The notes beneath the pieces were generated by a model, which worked only from the letters and a program-made list of their open reading frames with translations, was not told the origin of the DNA and did no database searches. Positions 39,436 to 47,316 of a stretch of DNA of 64,000 bases are shown one piece after another. The translations under genes were made by a program, and so were the position numbers. Source of the DNA: an uncultured Clostridium sp. Its GTDB lineage: Bacteria > Bacillota > Clostridia > Lachnospirales > Lachnospiraceae. The stretch lies in contig URNT01000013.1 in the NCBI GenBank assembly GCA_900549235.1, positions 1 to 64,000 of the forward strand, in the 5' to 3' direction. Numbering within the stretch: position 1 is the first letter of the stretch; each line of letters opens with the position of its first letter.

Positions 39436-40797
39436 CTACCCACGCATCTGGATCACCGGGCCGCCGTGTTTTTCAAGATAGGGCCGTGTGACCACCACGG
39501 AGCCAATGCCCGGATCCTTCGGGATCTCATACATGATGTCAAGCATAAATTCCTCCAGGATCGCCCGCAGGGCTCTCGCTCCGGTGCCCCGCTTCAGGGC
39601 CTCCGCGGCGATCCAGCGCAGGGCATCCTCCTCGAATACCAGCTTTACCTCATCCATGGCCAGAAGCTTTTCGTACTGTCTGGAAATGGCATTTTTCGGC
39701 TCCTTTAAGATCCGCACCAGCATATCCTCTGTAAGCCCCTGAAGGGTCACAGTCACAGGAAGCCTTCCAAGGAACTCAGGGATCATGCCAAAGGCCCGCA
39801 GGTCCTCTCCTGTCACCTGGCTTAAAATATCAGGGTCATTTTCATAGGCGTCCTTTAAAACAGCTCCAAAGCCCATAGAGGACCGTTTGCGCAGGCGCTC
39901 TCTGATAATCTCCTCCAGATCAGGAAAAGCGCCGCCGCAGATAAAGAGGATGTTGTCTGTGTTTACCACCACAGAAGGGGTCATAGCATTTTTCTGGCTG
40001 GCTCCTACCGGCACCTCTACGGTACTGCCCTCTAAGAGCTTTAAAAGCTCCTGCTGGACGGATTCGCCGCTGACATCCCGGGTATTGGTCTGCTTTTTCT
40101 TGGCGATCTTATCGATCTCGTCGATAAAGATGATTCCCTTTTCAGCCCGCTCCACATCATTGTCAGCGGCGGCCAGAAGCTTTGATACCACGCTCTCAAT
40201 GTCATCACCTATGTAGCCCGCCTCTGTAAGAGAGGTGGCGTCCGCGATGGCCAGGGGTACGTCCAGAAGGCGGGCCAGGGTCTTTACAAGATAGGTCTTT
40301 CCGCTTCCGGTAGGGCCCACCATCAGGATGTTTGATTTTTCGATCACAATATCGCCGTCCTCTGCCTCGGCCCCCTGGCTTAAAAAGGCGCGCTTATAGT
40401 GATTGTAAACGGCAACTGCCATCACCTTTTTTGCCTTTTCCTGGCCGATGACGTATTCATCCAGCCTGCCCTTGATGATATGAGGGGCGGGAATGTCCTT
40501 TAAGGTCAGCTCCGGTTTTTGCTCCTCCTTTTTCTTTCGGATCTTCTGCCTGCCGGGCACCTCCTGGACGGGCGGCATGGCATTCGTATCCGTAAAGCCC
40601 ATGTAGGGCATACCAGGCAGCTTGGTAAAATCCACGCCTCCCTTCATCACGGAGTCAAATGCCTTCTGCATACAGTCGTGGCACAGATCCATCCCGCCGG
40701 GCATGGAGATCATGGCTCCGGCGCGGCTTTCGGGGCGGTGGCACATATAGCATATCTTTTCATAGCGGTCGTCGCTGTTATTTGTCTGATCGTTCAA
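39436..40797 (-). CDS. ClpX-type ATP-dependent unfoldase (divergent)
   Basis: The 453-residue AAA+ protein has an N-terminal zinc-binding domain (CYMCHRPE and CHDC), Walker A GPTGSGKTYLV, Walker B IIFIDEIDKIAK, pore loop AGYIGDD and sensor II GTGARALR. The ClpP-docking loop reads SMGFGA where typical ClpX has IGF. A TTG at 40797 is favoured because AGGAGAGGAG lies eight nt before it, whereas the ATG at 40818 has no site. It is not next to tig/clpP as the housekeeping clpX usually is, so it may be a second paralogue. Confidence 0.88.
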   Translation of the reverse strand: MNDQTNNSDDRYEKICYMCHRPESRAGAMISMPGGMDLCHDCMQKAFDSVMKGGVDFTKLPGMPYMGFTDTNAMPPVQEVPGRQKIRKKKEEQKPELTLKDIPAPHIIKGRLDEYVIGQEKAKKVMAVAVYNHYKRAFLSQGAEAEDGDIVIEKSNILMVGPTGSGKTYLVKTLARLLDVPLAIADATSLTEAGYIGDDIESVVSKLLAAADNDVERAEKGIIFIDEIDKIAKKKQTNTRDVSGESVQQELLKLLEGSTVEVPVGASQKNAMTPSVVVNTDNILFICGGAFPDLEEIIRERLRKRSSMGFGAVLKDAYENDPDILSQVTGEDLRAFGMIPEFLGRLPVTVTLQGLTEDMLVRILKEPKNAISRQYEKLLAMDEVKLVFEEDALRWIAAEALKRGTGARALRAILEEFMLDIMYEIPKDPGIGSVVVTRPYLEKHGGPVIQMRG

Positions 40798-40857
40798 TGT
40801 CTGTTCTCCTCTCCTCATAGGGGGTCTATGATACTGATACCTATATCATATAATAAA

Positions 40858-40883
40858 ACACTCCCTCAAACAAGAGGGAGCGT
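40858..40883 (-). terminator. Terminator after htrA
   Basis: ACGCTCCCTC/GAGGGAGTGT pairs over 10 bp (one G-U) with a 6-nt loop, followed by TTTATTAT on the minus strand. Confidence 0.8.
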
Positions 40884-40898
40884 CTTAATCCATATACT

Positions 40899-42170
40899 CT
40901 AAGGTTCCTCTGACGGCATGGCTTTCAGGGTCACCTCCACTGTTTTCTCCACATACTGGCCATTTTCCTGACGCTGGATGGTAAGGGTAATGGTGTCGCC
41001 CATCTTATAATAGGATACACATTCCTGAAGCTCGGTCATAGACCGTATGGTTCTGCCGTCTGCCTTGGTGATAATGTCCTTTTCCCGAAGCTCTGACTCT
41101 GCCGCGGCTCCATTTTCCAGGATCTTGTAGACATAGGCTCCCTGAGGCATATCAAAGGCCTTTGCGCTTTCTTCTGTAACGTTGGTGCCCTGGATGCCCA
41201 GATAGCCCCGCTCGGCTTCCGCTACCGGAGTCTGGGTCTTGCGGTTCATCAGATCGCTCATAATATCCTGTGCCAGAGAAATGGGAATGGCATATCCGAT
41301 GCCCTCTACCTCTGTGGATGAATATTTGGCTGCGTTGATGCCTACCACCTCTCCCTTCATGTTCAGAAGGGCGCCGCCGCTGTTGCCGGGGTTAATGGCC
41401 GCGTCGGTCTGGAGAAGTGTCCTGGTGGAATTCTGGGATACACGCACCTCACGGTTTAAGGCACTGACATAGCCCACGGTTACGGACTGGCCGTAGCCCA
41501 GCGCGTTTCCGATGGCTACAACTCCCTGACCTACCTTTAAATCGTCTGAGCTGCCAAGCTTCGCTGTCTGGATCTTTCCCTTTGTCTCCGGCTTGATCTG
41601 ATCCAGAGGAACGGCGATCACCGCCAGGTCTGTATCCGGGTCCGTGCCCTTAATGGCTGCATCTACCGCTTCATTGTCTACAAATGCAACCTTTAAGGAG
41701 GAGGCGCCTTCCACTACATGGTTATTGGTAACGATCAGAAGCTCGGAGTCATTTTCCCCGATAATAATGCCGGAGCCGCTGCTTGGCACCTCATAAGTCT
41801 GGCTGCCGCCTCCGAAAAACCAGTTAAAGCCGCCGTTCTGATATACGGTGGTGCTGGTAATGGCCACCACAGAGGGCATTGCCTGCTCTACGATCTCTGA
41901 CACATCTGTCGCAGGGGCTGGTGCAGGAACCGCCTGGGACGGGGACTGGGCGGGCTCAGCTGTCTCCTGGCTGTTCTGGGAGGACGCCTGGGCAAAGGCG
42001 TACATATCCCCTAAAAAGCCGGAGGCCGCCACATTGACTCCCACCATCACGCCTCCTGATACCAAACCAAACAAAACAGCCCCTGCGGTTATCAGAACTG
42101 CCTTCTTTAAAAAACCGCCTTTTTTTCTGGGCGGTTCGTTATTGTCATGTTCATTGTATTCTTCGTACAT
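40899..42170 (-). CDS. HtrA/DegP-like membrane-anchored serine protease
   Basis: The protein of about 423 residues has an N-terminal cytoplasmic tail rich in Asn/Glu. A transmembrane anchor follows at about 20-45 (AVLITAGAVLFGLVSGGVMV), then a linker of Gln/Ser/Pro. The trypsin-like domain has NNHVVEG, DTDLAVI and GNSGGALLN giving His, Asp and Ser. One PDZ domain follows (GYLGIQGTNVTEESAKAF onward). It is a surface quality-control protease. Two adjacent ATGs (42173 and 42170) follow AAAGGGG; the second is better spaced. Confidence 0.93.
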   Translation of the reverse strand: MYEEYNEHDNNEPPRKKGGFLKKAVLITAGAVLFGLVSGGVMVGVNVAASGFLGDMYAFAQASSQNSQETAEPAQSPSQAVPAPAPATDVSEIVEQAMPSVVAITSTTVYQNGGFNWFFGGGSQTYEVPSSGSGIIIGENDSELLIVTNNHVVEGASSLKVAFVDNEAVDAAIKGTDPDTDLAVIAVPLDQIKPETKGKIQTAKLGSSDDLKVGQGVVAIGNALGYGQSVTVGYVSALNREVRVSQNSTRTLLQTDAAINPGNSGGALLNMKGEVVGINAAKYSSTEVEGIGYAIPISLAQDIMSDLMNRKTQTPVAEAERGYLGIQGTNVTEESAKAFDMPQGAYVYKILENGAAAESELREKDIITKADGRTIRSMTELQECVSYYKMGDTITLTIQRQENGQYVEKTVEVTLKAMPSEEP

Positions 42171-42279
42171 CATTCTTCCCCTTTCTCTCACATCGGTGTA
42201 CGAATGTAGTGTAACAATGATTTGTGATGAAAATGTGACCAGTTTATGATAAATGAATAAACATAGCTGGGAGGTGGAG

Positions 42280-42326
42280 AAGAAAAGCCGCAGCCGCCCC
42301 CGGAGTTCTCCTCCAGAGGCGGCTGC
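42280..42326 (-). terminator. Terminator at the end of the polysaccharide locus
   Basis: GCAGCCGCC/GGCGGCTGC outer stem of 9 bp continued by GGAG/CTCC, followed by GGCTTTTCTTC on the minus strand, 11 bp after the LCP gene. Confidence 0.85.
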
Positions 42327-42336
42327 GCCGTACTGT

Positions 42337-44685
42337 TTATGAACTTTCTCCCGGACCGATGATCACGGAGCCGGGACCGTTTGAGCTGTCGTCATCTATG
42401 ACTCCTCCCGGATAGGGAGCCAGGGTTCCGTTGGCGGTGCCGTTGTTCTGGCTGCTCCCGCTTCCGCCTGGGCCGGTATTTCCTTCTGTACTGCTTACGG
42501 TTCCATTTGGCGGAAGAATGGTGCTGGAATTGTTTCCTCCGGGAGTGGTGGTTCCGGAGGATGTGGTTTCCGGTGTGGTCTCTCCCGGGCTGCTGGCGGA
42601 AGGTGTGGTCTCTCCCGGATAGGCGGATGAGCTTTCTCCCGGTTTCACTCCGGAGGACGGTTTTGTAGCTCCGGGCCCATAATCCTCAGGAGGATCGATA
42701 TAGTTGCCGTCCGCATCTGTCTCAATCTCCAGGCCCCAGTCGTACTCACCGTCAATGATGCTCTCATCTGTCTCGCCGGTACTGCTCTCGGACTCATTGG
42801 TCTCTACTGTGCTGTCTTTTGCAGCCTCCTCGGTTTCCGTCTGTTTCGGCTCTGTTGGCTTTGGTATATAGCCGCCGTCAGTTCCCACGCTTTCCACTGC
42901 CTGAGCCTCCTTATAGGCTCCGCTGTCGGAAGCGATCTTATTGCTGATCTTCTTTACCTGGTCGCTTGGCTGGTAATCGGTTTCATCAAAAAGGAACTGA
43001 TGAAGGGCGATCACATTGCTTTCCAGAGTAGCCGGGATGACGCAGTCACCCTTCTTGCCCATCACCACATCGGTTCTTGCCTGTGGGAAGCCCATAGTCT
43101 CACCTATAGAATAGGTGGTGATATTTTTAGCCAGCGGAATCAGATCATCAAAGCGCACACTGGTCATAACCTGCGGGAACACCACCTCCATGATATTGTT
43201 GATCACAGAGAAATTCGACTGCTTCAGTTTGTCAAAGCAGAGCTGGATGATCAGACGCTGACGCTCGGTTCTCGCGAAGTCCGTATCCATCTTACGAAGT
43301 CTTGCGTAGGCTACGGCCTGTACGCCGTCTAAATGGTTCATACCGGCCTGTTTTAAATGCTTTGAGGCTACATTGGTTGCCTCTACGGTTTCTGTGATAT
43401 AGGCATTGATATAGTAGAACTCAGCCTTGCTCAGCTCCACATCCACACCGCCAAGGATATTGATGGCATCTGCCACTGCCTTCCAGTTAAAGGTGGCGTA
43501 ATCATCGATCTGAATATCCAGGTTTTTGTTCAGGGCCTTAATAGCCTGCTCAGGGCCGCCTCTTGCGTAGGCCTGGTTGATCTTGTTATAGCTTCCATTG
43601 TCATCAATATTCATATAGGTATCACGGAATACGCTGACCAGCTTGATCTCTCCGGTGCCCCGGTTAATATTGCAGATAATAATAACATCTGCATTATTGC
43701 CCTTTCCAAGGCGTTCGTCACGGCTGTCCACACCGAACAGGGCCACTGTCCAGTAGCCTTCCATCTTCTCCACGATGGAATGGTCGATATTGGGATTAGT
43801 CATCTTTTCCATATTGACCTCAGAGGGAGCAAACAGAGACTGCTTGGCCTTAACATAGCGGATGCCGAAGATCCCCAGGATGATCAGGATCTGTACCAGC
43901 ACCAGGGAAATGACCAGCCCTCTCAGGCCGCCCTTTTTACCGTCCTTGTCCGCACCCTTCTTTTTCCTGCCGCTGTCCTTGCGGCCGGTCTCCTGATCCG
44001 AAAGGCTGTCTGCCTCCTGGCTGTAGGCCGGAGTAAATACCCGTCTCGGGCGGGCGGATACACTGGTCTCCCCGGAGGGTGAAGACTGACTGTTCTGCCT
44101 GCGGCTTCTTGGAGCGGATGCCTGGGTGCCGGTTTCCATAGAGGAGCCCAGGCCTGCTCCGGCTTCCGCGGAGGCCGCGCTCAGGCGGCCAGCCTGTGTG
44201 CGGACGGATGACGGACGGACGCTTTCTGATCCGCGGGAAGCTCCCGTCTGACGGACGCTTCCTGCCTGACCGGCGCTTTCCGCACTTCGGGACGCTCCTG
44301 CCAAACGGGCATTTCCTCCCTGACCGGCACCTTCTGCACCTCGGGACACTCCTGCCGGGCGGACGCTTCCTGCCTGACCGGCACCTTCCGCTCCTCGGGA
44401 TACCCCCGGCTGACGGACACTTCCCGCCCGCCCGGCACTTTCCGCTCCTCGGGACGCTCCCGACTGACGGATCGTACCTCTTGGCCCGGCAGCACTTCCT
44501 GCCTCTCCGGTCCCCGGCGCCCGGCGGCTGACCGGGCGGGACATACCGGCTTCTCCGGCTGCATTTCCCGCCATACGGCTCTGGCCGGAGGACTCTGTAC
44601 CTCCGGGCCCGGCCATCCTGCGGCTTCTGGCGCGGCTTCTTATATTTTCTTCCTGATTCATATCATTTTCAAACTCACGGTTCAT
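42337..44685 (-). CDS. LytR-CpsA-Psr (LCP) family glycopolymer transferase
   Basis: LCP proteins attach teichoic acids or capsule to peptidoglycan. The start at 44685 (MNREFENDMNQEENIRSRAR) has GAGGAAA upstream. The 782 residues comprise a long basic cytoplasmic tail with tandem 17-residue repeats (about 59-156) and one transmembrane helix (about 256-275). The LCP domain then has ALFGVDSRDE, VSVFRDTYMNI, NQAYARGGP and AYARLRKMDTDFARTERQR. A Ser/Thr/Pro/Gly/Glu-rich extracellular tail of about 180 residues ends the protein. It lies after the sugar transferase, suggesting it ligates the glycan made by this locus. Confidence 0.93.
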   Translation of the reverse strand: MNREFENDMNQEENIRSRARSRRMAGPGGTESSGQSRMAGNAAGEAGMSRPVSRRAPGTGEAGSAAGPRGTIRQSGASRGAESAGRAGSVRQPGVSRGAEGAGQAGSVRPAGVSRGAEGAGQGGNARLAGASRSAESAGQAGSVRQTGASRGSESVRPSSVRTQAGRLSAASAEAGAGLGSSMETGTQASAPRSRRQNSQSSPSGETSVSARPRRVFTPAYSQEADSLSDQETGRKDSGRKKKGADKDGKKGGLRGLVISLVLVQILIILGIFGIRYVKAKQSLFAPSEVNMEKMTNPNIDHSIVEKMEGYWTVALFGVDSRDERLGKGNNADVIIICNINRGTGEIKLVSVFRDTYMNIDDNGSYNKINQAYARGGPEQAIKALNKNLDIQIDDYATFNWKAVADAINILGGVDVELSKAEFYYINAYITETVEATNVASKHLKQAGMNHLDGVQAVAYARLRKMDTDFARTERQRLIIQLCFDKLKQSNFSVINNIMEVVFPQVMTSVRFDDLIPLAKNITTYSIGETMGFPQARTDVVMGKKGDCVIPATLESNVIALHQFLFDETDYQPSDQVKKISNKIASDSGAYKEAQAVESVGTDGGYIPKPTEPKQTETEEAAKDSTVETNESESSTGETDESIIDGEYDWGLEIETDADGNYIDPPEDYGPGATKPSSGVKPGESSSAYPGETTPSASSPGETTPETTSSGTTTPGGNNSSTILPPNGTVSSTEGNTGPGGSGSSQNNGTANGTLAPYPGGVIDDDSSNGPGSVIIGPGESS
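44218..44511 (-). repeat. Tandem 51-bp repeats inside the LCP gene
   Basis: About five to six copies of a 51-bp unit encode a 17-residue repeat with consensus SRGAESAGQAGSVRQPG. They lie in the N-terminal cytoplasmic tail, preserve the reading frame and are positively charged. Copy number is likely variable between strains by slippage or recombination. Confidence 0.8.
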
Positions 44686-44771
44686 GTATATTTCCTCTTT
44701 CCCTACAGGACCATCTTCACATGATCCAAAGGTGAAGTGCTGATTTTCCTGGAGCATATTTGAAATATGCT

Positions 44772-46196
44772 CTAATACGCATTTTTATTTATAAAGCCCT
44801 TAAACACAGTCAGGAACATGATCTTAAAATCAAATCCAATGCTCCAGTTTTCGATGTAATACAGATCGTGCTCGATCCGCCGGGTGATGGATGTATCTCC
44901 CCGGTAGCCATTGACCTGGGCCCAGCCTGTCAGTCCGGGACGGACCTGGTGCTTGATCATATAGCGTGGGATCTCTTCCTTAAACTTTTCAACAAACAGG
45001 GGGCGTTCGGGCCTCGGCCCCACCAGGCTCATGTCTCCGATGAGCACATTAAAAAACTGGGGCGTCTCGTCAATACTGGTTTTCCTTATAAAGCGTCCTA
45101 CAGGCGTAACCCTGGGATCGTGCGGAGTCGTCCACTGCTTCCGCTCCTTGTTTGGATCCTGAACCTCCATAGAGCGGAACTTGTACATCTTAAAAGGATG
45201 GTTGTGAAGGCCGATCCGTTCCTGGCTGAAGAACACCGGTCCCGGTGAGGTCAGCTTGATCAGGGCGGCTGTCAGGAGCATCACCGGCGAAAATACGATG
45301 AGACCAAACAGAGCGCCGATGATGTCCACGATCCGCTTGATCGTGGCATTAAACACTCCGGTCAGAGGCACATGGCGGATATGGATCACCGGAAGTCCCT
45401 GAAGGTCTTCCATATAGGGGATCGTCGGTATCATATTGTTATAGTCGGGAATAAACTTCGTGTGGACGCCTGATTTTTCGCAGGCAGCCACGATCTGCTC
45501 CAGGTTGGCATATTCCTTGATGCTTAAGGTAATGGCAATCTCATCCAGGGTATTGGACTCCAAAAATACCTTAAGATCACTGAGGGGCCCCAAGACCTTT
45601 ACCTTTTTGTAGGTACTGCCCTGCTTTTTGTGGTCATCCAGGATTCCCTGAATATGGTAGCCCCACTCCGGGTTCACCGTCACCCGGTCAATAAAGCCCT
45701 CTGCCGCGCGGCTGTAGCCCACTAAAAGCACATGCTTCTGGTTGTAGCCGTTGGTGCGCAGAGAGCGCAGAAACAGGCGGATGGCCATCCGCTCCCCTTC
45801 CAGAAGGATAATATTTGCAGCAAAAAATGCCAGGAGCATACGGGCAGAGAAGCTCTGCATATGGATGATGAAGCTGCGCCCGCCAAACAGCACCAGCGTG
45901 CAGATCATCAGGCCGATGATATTGGCCTTGCAGATATTTGCCAGCTCCGAGCGCCGTCCCTGGATCCGCTTGGGAACATACAGATGGAAAGCGCCGTAAA
46001 GGATCAGGTACACCGGCACGATAAAGATCAGCGCTAGAAAATATACCTGAGGCTTTAATACACCCACCCCCGCCTGCCTGGGAAGGATCTTACCGCTGAT
46101 CACCACGAACCATGCCAGCACATAAGCCAGGATGGTAATCAGAACATCCAGTATGACGTGGACGCGGTTCAGCCGTTTCTGGTTGTCTTTTATCAT
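44772..46196 (-). CDS. Polyprenyl-phosphate sugar-1-phosphate transferase
   Basis: This initiating enzyme transfers a sugar phosphate to undecaprenyl phosphate in surface polysaccharide synthesis. The 474 residues have four or five N-terminal transmembrane segments (to about 120), a central Rossmann-like region (HVLLVGYSRAAEGFIDRV) and the C-terminal catalytic domain. That domain has the membrane re-entry helix near 275, SPGPVFFSQERIG, MYKFRSM, RKTSIDETPQFFNVLIGDMSLVGPRPERP and the YxxR-containing tail. The domain layout matches WbaP/CpsE-type enzymes. Confidence 0.94.
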   Translation of the reverse strand: MIKDNQKRLNRVHVILDVLITILAYVLAWFVVISGKILPRQAGVGVLKPQVYFLALIFIVPVYLILYGAFHLYVPKRIQGRRSELANICKANIIGLMICTLVLFGGRSFIIHMQSFSARMLLAFFAANIILLEGERMAIRLFLRSLRTNGYNQKHVLLVGYSRAAEGFIDRVTVNPEWGYHIQGILDDHKKQGSTYKKVKVLGPLSDLKVFLESNTLDEIAITLSIKEYANLEQIVAACEKSGVHTKFIPDYNNMIPTIPYMEDLQGLPVIHIRHVPLTGVFNATIKRIVDIIGALFGLIVFSPVMLLTAALIKLTSPGPVFFSQERIGLHNHPFKMYKFRSMEVQDPNKERKQWTTPHDPRVTPVGRFIRKTSIDETPQFFNVLIGDMSLVGPRPERPLFVEKFKEEIPRYMIKHQVRPGLTGWAQVNGYRGDTSITRRIEHDLYYIENWSIGFDFKIMFLTVFKGFINKNAY

Positions 46197-46231
46197 TGTA
46201 TCTCACCTTGGTTCTATCGAGAATCGTTGTT

Positions 46232-46237
46232 ATTATA
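46232..46237 (-). promoter_or_regulatory. Possible promoter -10 before the sugar transferase gene
   Basis: An exact TATAAT lies on the minus strand 36 bp before the start codon, in the 109-bp gap that breaks the otherwise tightly packed operon. No good -35 is visible. It would allow the transferase and LCP genes to be expressed separately. Confidence 0.4.
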
Positions 46238-46305
46238 CATGATTGACTGTCATTATTCTATAACATTTCTCTTAATTTCTCAAAAGTTTCCCTGTAGAAT
46301 GGCGG

Positions 46306-47310
46306 TCAGCCCCGCTTTTTGGCGATCTGGCGCACCAGAAATTCCCAGATATAGAGAAATGTCCCGCTGACCAGTTCCAGCTCAATGGCCAGATAATTCT
46401 TTAAATGCTCCCGCTTCCAGGGCACCCGGCGGCACCGGCCAAGAGTAGAAAAGCCCTCCTTCACTCCCGCTATATAGTCTCCTCCAAAGCCCAGCCTCTT
46501 AAAGAACAGATACTTCACTCCCATCCCCACAGCGATGGGAAGGGAATTTAGGAGCAGCTGAGGATTTGGCATATTTTTGTAATTCAGGTAAATATTATTC
46601 CGGGCGGCCAGCTTTACCTTAAAGGAGTTGTACTTGGAGCCGCTGGTACCGCTGCCCACATGGTAAACCAGGGCTGAGGGACAGTATACATTGTCATAGC
46701 CTGCAATCCTGGCCCGGTAGCCCACATCGATGTCCTCAAGATAGGCAAAATGCAACTCATCAAAATATCCGATCTCCTCAAATACCTCCCGGCGGTAGAT
46801 CGCCGCCCCGGCACAGGCAGAAAATACCCGGCAGGGATGGTTATAGCCGGAGGATGGCTGTCCTACTCCCCTCTGATAGGCCCAGCCCAGAAGGCTGTAC
46901 ATATCTCCGGCATCATCCATCAGATCCCGGTGGTGGAGCTGGATCATCTTGCTGCTGACGGAGAAGATCCTGGGAGAACGCCCGATAGCCTTTATAAGCT
47001 CTCCTACATAGTGGCAGTCCGGCTCCGTATCATTATTTAAAAGGATGACATACGGAGTTTTGGCGGCCCGGATCCCGGTATTGACCGCTCCGGAAAAACC
47101 GGTATTCGTATCCAGGAAGATCGAAGGAATCTCATGCTCCTTTAACCACTCCACACTTCCGTCTGTGGAGCCGTTGTCCACCACCAGCACTTCAAAATCC
47201 CTGGATAGCTGCATATCCAGGGCCTTGAAGCAGGGCTCCATAAAGGCCAGCCCGTTATAGTTGGGTATGACCACCGTTACTTTTTTTTCATTGGTTCTAT
47301 GGTCTGTCAT
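46306..47310 (-). CDS. Family 2 glycosyltransferase
   Basis: The 334-residue protein has a GT-A fold with VVIPNYNGLAFMEPCFKAL, VVDNGSTDGSVEWL and the DxD-type LLNNDTEPD. AYLEDIDVGYRARIAGY further on is typical of rhamnosyltransferase-like GT2 enzymes. A hydrophobic, basic C-terminal segment may associate with the membrane. It starts 6 bp after the larger glycosyltransferase. The donor sugar is not predictable. Confidence 0.9.
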   Translation of the reverse strand: MTDHRTNEKKVTVVIPNYNGLAFMEPCFKALDMQLSRDFEVLVVDNGSTDGSVEWLKEHEIPSIFLDTNTGFSGAVNTGIRAAKTPYVILLNNDTEPDCHYVGELIKAIGRSPRIFSVSSKMIQLHHRDLMDDAGDMYSLLGWAYQRGVGQPSSGYNHPCRVFSACAGAAIYRREVFEEIGYFDELHFAYLEDIDVGYRARIAGYDNVYCPSALVYHVGSGTSGSKYNSFKVKLAARNNIYLNYKNMPNPQLLLNSLPIAVGMGVKYLFFKRLGFGGDYIAGVKEGFSTLGRCRRVPWKREHLKNYLAIELELVSGTFLYIWEFLVRQIAKKRG

Positions 47311-47316
47311 AGGCGG

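Noticed and set aside
44218..44511. CRISPR-like array
   Set aside because: The repeats are in-frame coding units without unique spacers, and there are no cas genes.
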